From: Proteobacteria bacterium UBA4656
GTDB lineage: Bacteria; Pseudomonadota; Gammaproteobacteria; Xanthomonadales; Ahniellaceae
Assembly (NCBI GenBank): GCA_002405525.1
Contig: DHLY01000130.1
Location: 1 to 15,960, forward strand
Length of the DNA: 15,960 nucleotides
Direction of reading: 5' to 3'
This document shows, one piece after another, positions 7,434 through 15,371 of this stretch (position 1 is its first letter; every line of letters starts with the position of its first letter). Under the pieces are notes generated by a model that was not told where the DNA came from, did not search any database, and saw only the letters and a list, made by a program, of their open reading frames with translations. A program made the position numbers and the translations under genes.

Positions 7434-8396
7434 ATGATGAGGCTGTTGATCGACACCGACCCCGGCGTGGACGACGCGCTGGCGATCCTGATGGCGCTGG
7501 GCGATCCCGATGCCGAGGTGGTGGCGCTGACCGTTGCCGCCGGCAATGTCGGACTTCGGCATACCGTACCCAATGCATTGCGCACGCTGGAGATCGCCGG
7601 CGTGTCGGTGCCGGTCCACCCCGGTTGCGCCGGCCCGCTGGTGCGCCCGGCCGGCGACGCCGCCTTCGTTCACGGCGGTGACGGATTCGGCGACGCGGGC
7701 TTGCCCTTGCCCGCCGGCGCGCCCGCCGCCGAGCATGCTGCGCTGGCGATGCTCAGGCTGTCGCGGCTGCACGCCGGCGGCATCACGTTCGTGATGCTCG
7801 GTCCGCTGACCAACCTTGCGCTCGCGCTGCGGCTGGACCCGTCGCTGCCTTCGCGCGTGCCGCGGCTGGTGGTGATGGGCGGCGCGGTCACCGGGCGCGG
7901 CAACATCGACCGCCTGCCGGTGGAGTTCAATCTCGGCTTCGATCCGGAAGCTGCACACATCGTCTTCGACGCCTGGCCGGGTCTCGAGTTGGTGGACTGG
8001 GAGGCGACCCTGGCGCACGCGCTGCCGTTCGAGCGCTTCGCCCGCTGGCTCGCGTCCGGCGACCACCGCGCGCGCTGGTACGCCGCGGTGTCGCGCAAGA
8101 CCCGCGATTTCATGGCCACCACGCCGCACCGCGGTGCGTGGGTGGCGGCCGACGCGTTGGCGATGCTGGTGGCCCTGGAGCCCTATGCGGTCGAGCAGAC
8201 GGTCGAGCATGCAGTGGCGATCGAGCTCGACGGCCGCCTGACCCGTGGTGCGACGGTGGTCGACTGGGATGACCGCGGACCGTCGGCCGCTCGCGTGCGG
8301 ATCGTGCGCCGGGTCCGCGAGGACCGCTTTGCCGATCGCATCGCGGCCGCCCTGGGCGCAGCCCGCGCCCTCCCGGGCGTACCGGGCAGCCTCTGA
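7434..8396 (+). CDS. Inosine-uridine-preferring nucleoside hydrolase family protein
   Basis: This family cleaves the N-glycosidic bond of ribonucleosides to free base and ribose using a bound calcium ion, in nucleoside salvage. The protein has 320 residues from the ATG at 7434; a second ATG at 7437 is possible. The N-terminal calcium signature [19 protein letters not shown] (residues 4-22) supplies Asp7, Asp9, Asp13 and Asp14. AGN (36-38), VHGGDGFGD (79-87), [10 protein letters not shown] (123-132), [13 protein letters not shown] (145-157) and [12 protein letters not shown] (163-174) match the fold. Near residue 240 the motif reads AADALAML. The calcium aspartate (Asp240) is kept, but the histidine that precedes it in the classic protozoal enzyme is alanine, so this belongs to a histidine-less subgroup. 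Substrate range cannot be told from sequence. Confidence 0.9.
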   Translation: MMRLLIDTDPGVDDALAILMALGDPDAEVVALTVAAGNVGLRHTVPNALRTLEIAGVSVPVHPGCAGPLVRPAGDAAFVHGGDGFGDAGLPLPAGAPAAEHAALAMLRLSRLHAGGITFVMLGPLTNLALALRLDPSLPSRVPRLVVMGGAVTGRGNIDRLPVEFNLGFDPEAAHIVFDAWPGLELVDWEATLAHALPFERFARWLASGDHRARWYAAVSRKTRDFMATTPHRGAWVAADALAMLVALEPYAVEQTVEHAVAIELDGRLTRGATVVDWDDRGPSAARVRIVRRVREDRFADRIAAALGAARALPGVPGSL

Positions 8397-8412
8397 TCGC
8401 GGTGCGGGTAAA

Positions 8413-8431
8413 TCCGGTGCGGGCGTGGATC
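8413..8431 (+). repeat. Copy 2 of the 19-base intergenic direct repeat
   Basis: This is identical to 373-391. It begins 17 bases after the nucleoside hydrolase stop codon. The nine-base core CGGTGCGGG is also found 15 bases earlier (8400-8408), making a short local tandem with the copy at 8415-8423. A perfect hairpin (8438-8452) follows closely. Confidence 0.6.
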
Positions 8432-8437
8432 TTCGCT

Positions 8438-8452
8438 CCGGCGATTCGCCGG
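8438..8452 (+). terminator. Perfect hairpin after the nucleoside hydrolase gene
   Basis: CCGGCG (8438-8443) pairs with CGCCGG (8447-8452) around the loop ATT. It lies 41 bases beyond the nucleoside hydrolase stop and has no T-run. It may be a weak terminator or the fold of the repeat that precedes it. Confidence 0.35.
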
Positions 8453-8498
8453 CAGCCGCGGCCCGGGTCGCGGCAGATCGCCCTCGGCGGGCGCCAAC

Positions 8499-8528
8499 TT
8501 GCGCAGGGGGCAGGACCGGCGCTAAACT
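8499..8528 (+). promoter_or_regulatory. Sigma-70-type promoter of rpmE2
   Basis: TTGCGC (8499-8504) and TAAACT (8523-8528) are 18 bases apart and lie 25 bases before the rpmE2 ATG. The arrangement mirrors the rpoZ promoter. I see no clear inverted repeat of Zur-box type over the promoter, though a degenerate one cannot be excluded by eye. Confidence 0.6.
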
Positions 8529-8553
8529 CATCGTCTTTTCCCGAGGTGCCGCC

Positions 8554-8799
8554 ATGAAGGCCGACATCCATCCGAAGTACCAGCCGGTCGTGTTCCACGA
8601 CATCTCTTGCGATTTCAAGTTCCTGACCCGTTCGACCATGACGAGCAAGGACAGGATCACGTGGGAGGACGGCAAGGAGTATCCGGTCGTCAAGGTCGAG
8701 ATCTCGAGCCAGTCGCACCCGTTTTTCACCGGCAAGCAGAAGGTGGTCGACACCGGAGGCCGGCTGGAGAAGTTCCGCAAGCGTTACGCCGGCAAGTAG
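8554..8799 (+). CDS. rpmE2: 50S ribosomal protein L31, type B
   Basis: L31 bridges the two ribosomal subunits near the central protuberance. The 81-residue product starts [21 protein letters not shown] and ends [14 protein letters not shown], the type B form. It has a single cysteine (Cys19) instead of the CxxC and other cysteines that bind zinc in type A. In bacteria with both forms, type B is made under zinc shortage through Zur; in this lineage it may be the only L31. GAGGTG at 8543-8548, five bases before the ATG, is a good ribosome site. It has its own promoter and a strong terminator at 8878-8911, so it is probably a single-gene transcript. Confidence 0.95.
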   Translation: MKADIHPKYQPVVFHDISCDFKFLTRSTMTSKDRITWEDGKEYPVVKVEISSQSHPFFTGKQKVVDTGGRLEKFRKRYAGK

Positions 8800-8821
8800 A
8801 CGGTGCGGCGCCGCCGCGCGC

Positions 8822-8848
8822 CGGTCCAATCCCCCGGTTGATGGACCG
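8822..8848 (+). other. 3' UTR hairpin downstream of rpmE2
   Basis: CGGTCCA (8822-8828) pairs with TGGACCG (8842-8848) with a 13-base loop. It overlaps by two bases an alternative hairpin, CGCGGC (8847-8852) with GCCGCG (8860-8865). Both lie between the rpmE2 stop and its terminator, so the two could be alternative folds of the mRNA 3' end. A function is not evident. Confidence 0.35.
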
Positions 8849-8877
8849 CGGCAGGGACGGCCGCGACCACGAGGCGG

Positions 8878-8911
8878 AAAAACGCCGCGCCCGCGAGGGC
8901 GCGGCGTTTTT
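8878..8911 (+). terminator. Strong intrinsic terminator after rpmE2
   Basis: A perfect 10-bp GC stem (CGCCGCGCCC, 8883-8892, with GGGCGCGGCG, 8897-8906) closes on the GNRA-type tetraloop GCGA. It is flanked by five A (8878-8882) and five T (8907-8911), with CTTT next. This is a textbook rho-independent terminator. The A/T symmetry means it could work in both directions, although no leftward gene enters it here. Confidence 0.9.
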
Positions 8912-8967
8912 CTTTGCGCCGCCGCCGCGCCGGTCCGACCTGCCGCCCGCGCTGCCGACCTGCCCTG

Positions 8968-8976
8968 TGCGATACT
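8968..8976 (+). promoter_or_regulatory. Extended -10 promoter of gltA
   Basis: TG at 8968-8969, one spacer base, then GATACT at 8971-8976, make an extended -10 element. No good -35 box is visible, which is acceptable for this class. The leader to the GTG start would be about 65 bases. It lies downstream of the rpmE2 terminator, so gltA is transcribed on its own. Confidence 0.5.
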
Positions 8977-9033
8977 CGCGGGCGGGCCTCAGGGCGTCCG
9001 AAACGGCCGTCCAGGCCCCGATCCGACCGCAGC

Positions 9034-9039
9034 GAGGAG
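9034..9039 (+). promoter_or_regulatory. Ribosome-binding site that fixes the gltA GTG start
   Basis: GAGGAG is eight bases before the GTG at 9048. It supports that start over the much longer frame open from 8607, which runs through rpmE2 in another frame. Confidence 0.7.
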
Positions 9040-9047
9040 TCCGCCCC

Positions 9048-10337
9048 GTGTCCAAGAGCGTCGTCCTGACCGATCCCGACAACAAGGCCATCGGCCTGCC
9101 GCTGGTGACCGGGTCGGTGGGCCCGTCAGCGATCGACATCGGCCGGCTGCACAAGGAAACGGGGCTGTTCACCTACGATCCCGGCTTCATGTCGACCGCC
9201 AGCACGCGCTCGGCGATCACCTACATCGACGGTGACGCCGGCGTCCTGCTCTACCGCGGCTACCCGATCGAGCAGCTGGCCAAGCACTCGCACTTCCTCG
9301 AGGTCGCTTACCTGCTGCTCAACGGCGAACTGCCCAATGCGAAGCAGTTCAGCGAATTCGAGCATCAGATCACGCACCACACAATGATGCGCGAGTCGAT
9401 GCGCCACTTCCTCAATGGATTCCACTACGACGCCCATCCGATGGCGATGATGTGTGCGGTGGTCGGGTCGTTGGCGGCGTTCTACCACGACTCGACCGAC
9501 ATCGAGGACCCGAAGCAGCGCTACCTGGCGGCGATCCGTCTGATCGCCAAGATGCCGACCATCGCCGCTGCCGCCTACCGCTACTCGATCGGCTGGCCGA
9601 TCCGCTTCCCGCGCAACAACCTCGAATACTGCACGCGCTTCCTGCACATGATGTTCGAGGTGCCGAGCGAGCGGCTGGAGCTGCCGCCGGTGGCGGCCAA
9701 GGCGCTTGACCTGTTGTTCATCCTGCACGCCGACCACGAGCAGAATGCATCGACCTCCACCGTGCGGCTGATCGGCTCGACCGGCGCCAATCCCTATGCC
9801 TGCATCGCCGGCGGCATCGCCGCGCTGTGGGGTCCGGCGCACGGCGGCGCCAACGAGGCGGTGCTGAAGATGCTGGAGGAGATCGGCACCCCCGACCAGG
9901 TCGGCAAGGCGGTGGAGAAGGCGAAGGACAAGAACTCCGGTTTCCGCCTGATGGGCTTCGGCCATCGCGTGTACAAGAACTACGATCCGCGCGCGGCGAT
10001 CATCCGCGAGATGACGCACAAGGTGCTGGCGGAACTCGGTGTGTCCGATCCGCTGCTGGAAGTGGCTCTGAAACTCGAGGAGGCGGCGCTTCAGGATCCG
10101 TACTTCATCGAGCGCAAGCTGTATCCGAACGTCGACTTCTACTCGGGCCTGATCTACAAGGCGCTCAACATCCCGACCGAACTCTTCACCGTCATGTTCG
10201 CACTGGGCCGCACGCCGGGGTGGGTCGCCCACTGGCTGGAGCAGCAGGTCACTCCGGACGCCAAGATCGGCCGCCCGCGGCAGGTCTACGTCGGCGCAGC
10301 GCAGCGCGACTACGTGCCGATCAGCCAGCGCGCCTGA
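9048..10337 (+). CDS. gltA: Citrate synthase, type II
   Basis: Citrate synthase condenses oxaloacetate with acetyl-CoA to citrate, the entry step of the TCA cycle. The protein has 429 residues (E. coli 427), starting with [20 protein letters not shown]. The long N-terminal domain is that of the hexameric, NADH-regulated Gram-negative type. Catalytic residues are His265 ([11 protein letters not shown]), His306 ([13 protein letters not shown]) and Asp363 (NVDFYSG). [14 protein letters not shown] (227-240) is also in place. It has an extended -10 promoter and lies downstream of the rpmE2 terminator. It converges with the leftward gene ending at 10372, and no obvious terminator is seen in the 34-base gap. 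Confidence 0.97.
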   Translation: MSKSVVLTDPDNKAIGLPLVTGSVGPSAIDIGRLHKETGLFTYDPGFMSTASTRSAITYIDGDAGVLLYRGYPIEQLAKHSHFLEVAYLLLNGELPNAKQFSEFEHQITHHTMMRESMRHFLNGFHYDAHPMAMMCAVVGSLAAFYHDSTDIEDPKQRYLAAIRLIAKMPTIAAAAYRYSIGWPIRFPRNNLEYCTRFLHMMFEVPSERLELPPVAAKALDLLFILHADHEQNASTSTVRLIGSTGANPYACIAGGIAALWGPAHGGANEAVLKMLEEIGTPDQVGKAVEKAKDKNSGFRLMGFGHRVYKNYDPRAAIIREMTHKVLAELGVSDPLLEVALKLEEAALQDPYFIERKLYPNVDFYSGLIYKALNIPTELFTVMFALGRTPGWVAHWLEQQVTPDAKIGRPRQVYVGAAQRDYVPISQRA

Positions 10338-10371
10338 TCCGCCGCAGCGGGCCGGACCGCCGCGCCCGGGT

Positions 10372-10998
10372 TCATCCGACGGCGCCGTCGCCGGCCAGCA
10401 GCGCCCTGAGTTCGCCCACCGAAGCGCGCGCCTGCGGCCGGCGGTCGACGCGCGAACGCGGCGGCTGATGCAGCGCGTGCCGCGGCAGGATCGCCACCTC
10501 GAAGGGCACGCCGCCTGCTTCGAAGGCGAGCAGCGTGGCGTCGACCGGGGTGCCGTCGGCCAGTTCGTAGCGGCGCCCGCGCTGATCGCCGCGAACGCCG
10601 AGGGCATCCAGCGCGCGAAGCACTTCTCCGCCATCGTCGGCGTGAACGTGGACCTGCACCGGGTCGTGTTCGCCCGCTGTCCCGTCGAGAACCGGGCCGG
10701 CCAGCCGCGGCGAGAAGGCGGCGAAGAAGCCCAGCGCCTCGAGGGCCGCCTCGCGCAGGTGACGCAGTCGGGCGGCCCCGGCCCCGCCGCCGAACAGCCG
10801 ACGATGTTCGGCCAGCGCTGCTTCGATCTCGCTCGCGCCGGGCAGGTCGCGCTCGTCGCGTGCGCCGAGCCGCAGCGCCGCCTTACGGCGCGCGGCCGCC
10901 GGGTCGCCGCCGTCGTGCATCGCAAGCAGCCGTGCCGCCTCCGCGGCCACCCGGGTGCGCAGGCTCGGCGCGCGGGCTGCGCCCCGTGGCCGGGCCAT
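10372..10998 (-). CDS. Conserved protein of unknown function, translationally coupled to PBP1A
   Basis: I do not recognise a characterised function. The product has 208 residues, is Ala/Arg/Leu-rich, and has no signal peptide, membrane segment or P-loop. The N-terminal part (about 12-110) is predicted helical and contains AARRKAALRLGARDERDLP, EIEAALAEHRRLF and ALGFFAAFSPRLAGPVLDGTA. The second half has DPVQVHVHADDGGEVLRALDALGV, then DATLLAFEAGGVPFEVAILPRHALHQPP. The middle part (GPVLDGTA, then HVHADD) is faintly like a nucleotidyltransferase-fold pattern, which is only an impression. I recall similar proteins in beta- and gammaproteobacteria listed as hypothetical, some labelled as Mur ligases, but no Mur ligase ATP motif is present. 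The ATG at 10998 overlaps the PBP1A stop by one base (TGATG), so the two genes are very likely co-translated. Confidence 0.8.
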   Translation of the reverse strand: MARPRGAARAPSLRTRVAAEAARLLAMHDGGDPAAARRKAALRLGARDERDLPGASEIEAALAEHRRLFGGGAGAARLRHLREAALEALGFFAAFSPRLAGPVLDGTAGEHDPVQVHVHADDGGEVLRALDALGVRGDQRGRRYELADGTPVDATLLAFEAGGVPFEVAILPRHALHQPPRSRVDRRPQARASVGELRALLAGDGAVG

Positions 10999-13484
10999 CA
11001 GAAGATATCCAGCGCCTGCCGGTCGTCGGCCTTGCCGGCATCCGGGGCATCGCGCTGCGCAGCGAGGCGCGCGATGTCCTCGACCTTGAAAACCTCTATC
11101 GCGCCATCTTCACCATCCACCGTACCGAGCAGCGCGCCGGTCGACGGGTCGATGCGCGCGGTGGTGATGCCCGAGGGAACTTCCAGTGGCGACTCCGGGA
11201 CACCGTCGAGCGCGACGCGCATGAACGCGGTCCACATCGGCACCGCTGTGCGCGCCGCGAACTCGCCGCGCCCCAGCGGCGAGAAATCGTCCTGCCCGAT
11301 CCAGGTCGTCGCCACCATCCGATCGTTGTAGCCGGAAAACCACACGTCGCGGAACTCGTTGGTGGTGCCGGTCTTGCCGGCGAGATCCCCGCGTCCCAGC
11401 TCCAGCGCCCCGCGCCCGGTGCCGCGGCGCACCACGTCGCGCAGCAGCGAGGTGACGAGATATGCATTGCGTGCATCGATCACCCGCGGGGCGAGGCGCA
11501 CAGCGTCCGACGCCGCGCCTTCGGTGGCCGTGGCGTTCGCGGGCGCGGCGGCGACCGTGCCCAGCAACGTGCCAAGGTCCTGCGCGGTGCCGGTGGCGCC
11601 GCCCGACTCGGCGAGCCGCTCCGCGCAGCGCGCACAGGCGCGCACCGGATCGGCGGCGTAGACCACGTTGCCGCGGTCGTCATCGATCCGCGACACGAAC
11701 CACGGTTCGACGAGGTATCCCCCGTTGGCGAACGCGGCGTAGCCGCGCGCCATCCCGATCGGCGGCACCGAACTGGTGCCCAGCGCCAACGACAGGTTCT
11801 CCGGCAGGGTTTCCGGCGCGAAGCCGAAGCGGGCGATGAAATCGCGCGCGTAGCGCACGCCGATCGCGTCCAGCACGCGCACCGACACTAGGTTGCGCGA
11901 CTTCACCATCGCCTCGCGCAGCCGCATCGGACCTTCGAACGCGTCGTCGTCGTTGGATGGCTTCCACAGGCCGTCGGGGCGCGACGGGTCGGCGAACACC
12001 AGCGGCGCATCGTTGACGATGCTGGCCGGAGTGAAGCCGCGTTCGAAGGCGGCGGAATAGACGAACGGCTTGAAGCTCGAACCCGGCTGGCGATTGCCCT
12101 GGATCGCGCGGTTGAACTTGGATGCGCCGAACGAAAACCCTCCGACCAGGGCGGTGACTGCCCCGTCCTCGGGCGACAGCGCGACCAGCGCGGCCTGAGC
12201 CCTTGGCAGCTGGGCGAGGTTCCAGGCGCCGTCCTCGCCGCGTTGCAGCCGCACCACGTCACCGCGCGCGAGCACGTCCGCCGCACGGCGCGGTGCCGGT
12301 CCACGACTGTCCTCGGTCAGGTAGGGGCGCGCCCACGACATCGCCGTCAGCGGCAGTTCGACTACCTGGCGGTCGACGAGGTACACCTGGGCCGATTGGT
12401 CGCCGACCTCGACCACCGCACCGGGCACCAGGCCCGCCAGCGGGCGGAAGCTGGCCAGCAGTGGGTCCCACTGCTCAGGCCCGGAGCCGTCGGCGATCTC
12501 GATCCGTGCTTCCGCACCGCGCCACCCATGGCGGCGGTCGTAGTCGCCCAAGGTCTGGCGAACCGCGCGGTTGGCTGCCTCCTGCAGGCGCGAGTCCAGC
12601 GTAGTCCGCACCACGTAGCCTGAAGTGAGCGCCTCGGCGCCCAGCTTCTCGATCGCGAACAGGCGGACCATTTCCGCCAGCCACGCAGCCTCGACCTCGA
12701 CTGGCGGTTCGTGGGGGGTCGCGGTGTCGGGTGCCGCCACCGCGGCATCGTGCGCCGCACGGTCGATGAACCCCTCCTCGAGCATGCGCAGCAGGACGTA
12801 GTCGCGGCGTTCGCGGGCGCGCGTGGGATTGACCACCGGATTGGCGGTGGACGGAAACTTGGGGATCGACGCCAGCATGGCCGCCTCCGGCAGCGTGAGC
12901 TGGTCGAGGGTCTTGCCGTAGTAGAAATCGGCGGCGGCGACCACCCCGTAGGCCCGCGACCCGAAGAAAATCTTGTTGAGGTACAGCTCGAGGATTTCGT
13001 CTTTGGATAGCTCGCGTTCCATCTTGAGCGCGAGAAAGATCTCGGTCAGCTTGCGCGAGAACGAGTACTCGGGGCTGAGGAAGAAGTTCTTGGCCACCTG
13101 CTGGGTGATGGTGCTGCCACCCGGAACCCTCTGGAGGTCGGAGGTCGCGAGCAGCCAGATCGCGCGCGCGATCCCGACCACGTCGATCCCCGGGTGGTCG
13201 TAGAAGCGCGCATCCTCGATCGCGATGAAGGCCTGCCGGACCTGGTCCGGGATGTCTGCGATGGGAACCGGGGTCCGCCGCGTTTCGCCGAACACCGCGA
13301 CCAGCTTGTCGTCGGCGCTGAGCACCCGCAGCGGAACTTGCAGCCGCACCTCGCGCAGCTCGGCCACGTCCGGCAGGCGCGGCGCGATCAGCCAGTAGGC
13401 GACGCCGAGGGCGGCGGCGGCGGCGAGGACGCCCAGCAGGCCGAGAACCAGCGCCCCCTGGATGATTCGGCGGAACCAAGGCAT
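10998..13484 (-). CDS. mrcA: Penicillin-binding protein 1A (bifunctional transglycosylase/transpeptidase)
   Basis: PBP1A polymerises lipid II into glycan strands and cross-links them at the inner membrane. The product has 828 residues from the ATG at 13484 (MPWFRRIIQGALVLGLLGVL); the open frame upstream lacks family sequence. A signal anchor spans about residues 8-33. The family 51 transglycosylase domain has EDARFYDHPGID (catalytic Glu90), GGSTITQQVAKNFF (122-135) and RKLTEIFLALKMERELSKDEI. An OB-like insert lies around 320-430. The transpeptidase has SSFK (Ser469, Lys472), SRN (529-531) and KTGT (704-707). A CxxC (Cys617, Cys620) lies between the SxN and KTG motifs. This gene is also called ponA in some species. 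It is divergent from pilM, and its stop overlaps the start of the next gene. Confidence 0.95.
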   Translation of the reverse strand: MPWFRRIIQGALVLGLLGVLAAAAALGVAYWLIAPRLPDVAELREVRLQVPLRVLSADDKLVAVFGETRRTPVPIADIPDQVRQAFIAIEDARFYDHPGIDVVGIARAIWLLATSDLQRVPGGSTITQQVAKNFFLSPEYSFSRKLTEIFLALKMERELSKDEILELYLNKIFFGSRAYGVVAAADFYYGKTLDQLTLPEAAMLASIPKFPSTANPVVNPTRARERRDYVLLRMLEEGFIDRAAHDAAVAAPDTATPHEPPVEVEAAWLAEMVRLFAIEKLGAEALTSGYVVRTTLDSRLQEAANRAVRQTLGDYDRRHGWRGAEARIEIADGSGPEQWDPLLASFRPLAGLVPGAVVEVGDQSAQVYLVDRQVVELPLTAMSWARPYLTEDSRGPAPRRAADVLARGDVVRLQRGEDGAWNLAQLPRAQAALVALSPEDGAVTALVGGFSFGASKFNRAIQGNRQPGSSFKPFVYSAAFERGFTPASIVNDAPLVFADPSRPDGLWKPSNDDDAFEGPMRLREAMVKSRNLVSVRVLDAIGVRYARDFIARFGFAPETLPENLSLALGTSSVPPIGMARGYAAFANGGYLVEPWFVSRIDDDRGNVVYAADPVRACARCAERLAESGGATGTAQDLGTLLGTVAAAPANATATEGAASDAVRLAPRVIDARNAYLVTSLLRDVVRRGTGRGALELGRGDLAGKTGTTNEFRDVWFSGYNDRMVATTWIGQDDFSPLGRGEFAARTAVPMWTAFMRVALDGVPESPLEVPSGITTARIDPSTGALLGTVDGEDGAIEVFKVEDIARLAAQRDAPDAGKADDRQALDIF

Positions 13485-13532
13485 GCGGATCGGGGACCGG
13501 GGCAAGCGGGCAGCACGACGGCCCGGGCATCG

Positions 13533-13538
13533 AGTATA
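13533..13538 (-). promoter_or_regulatory. Likely -10 element of the PBP1A gene
   Basis: On the minus strand 13538-13533 reads TATACT, five of six matches to the sigma-70 consensus, in a GC-rich gap 48 bases before the ATG. The -35 region is not convincing. Confidence 0.45.
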
Positions 13539-13539
13539 G

Positions 13540-14771
<1,232 letters not shown>

Positions 14772-14772
<1 letters not shown>

Positions 14773-15371
14773 TGGCACGGATCAACCTTCTGCCGTGGCG
14801 CGAGGAGCGCCGCAAGCTGCGCAACCGGCAGGCGCAGACGCTGTTCGCCTCCGTCGCTGTGGCGGCGGTGCTGGCGGTCGTGCTGGTGATGGTCCAGTAC
14901 GACCGCGTCATCGAGGGGCAATTGCAGCGCAACCGCCTGCTCGAACAGGAGATCACGACGGTCGACCGCCAGATCAAGGAGATCGAGGGCTTCGAGGAGG
15001 AGCGTGCGCGCCTGCTGTCGCGCAAGCAGATCATCGAGCAGCTGCAGGCCAACCGGTCGATGATGGTGCACCTGTTCGACGAGATGGCGCGCACCATTCC
15101 CGAGGGCGTCCGTCTGACTTCGATCAAGCAGTCCGGCCTCCAGCTTGCGCTCGAGGGCGCCGCGGAATCGAACGCCCGCGTGTCGGAGTACATGAAGAGG
15201 CTGGAGGGATCCGAATGGATGGACAACGCCGACCTGCAGATTTCCGAAGCGAAGGGCGCCGACGCGCGCGGTCGTTTCGTGTTCACGCTGCGGGTCGACC
15301 TGCGCAAGGTCGACGGCGAGGACGGTGAGGCCGATGAAGCCGCGGTCGCGGCAGGCGGAGGTGGCTCGTGA
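14772..15371 (+). CDS. pilN: Type IV pilus inner-membrane protein PilN
   Basis: PilN is a bitopic inner-membrane protein that dimerises with PilO in the pilus alignment complex. The product has 199 residues from the ATG at 14772. Residues 4-10, INLLPWR, are the conserved PilM-binding motif. A single membrane helix covers about 24-43, then a charged coiled coil (about 45-95), then a periplasmic ferredoxin-like domain. The last 20 or so residues are acidic and glycine-rich (ending AAGGGGS). This tail is probably variable, and its codons carry the ribosome site of pilO. The stop overlaps the pilO GTG by four bases. Confidence 0.94.
15357..15363 (+). promoter_or_regulatory. Ribosome-binding site for pilO inside the end of pilN
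   Basis: GGAGGTG is four bases before the GTG at 15368, and is near-perfect for 16S rRNA pairing. It encodes part of the glycine tail of PilN, so tail sequence and pilO translation signal coincide. Confidence 0.65.

Noticed and set aside
9126..10925. 599-codon minus-strand open frame across gltA and the 208-residue gene
   Set aside because: It overlaps citrate synthase on the other strand and lies in a different frame of the downstream minus gene. The sequence has no recognisable domain.
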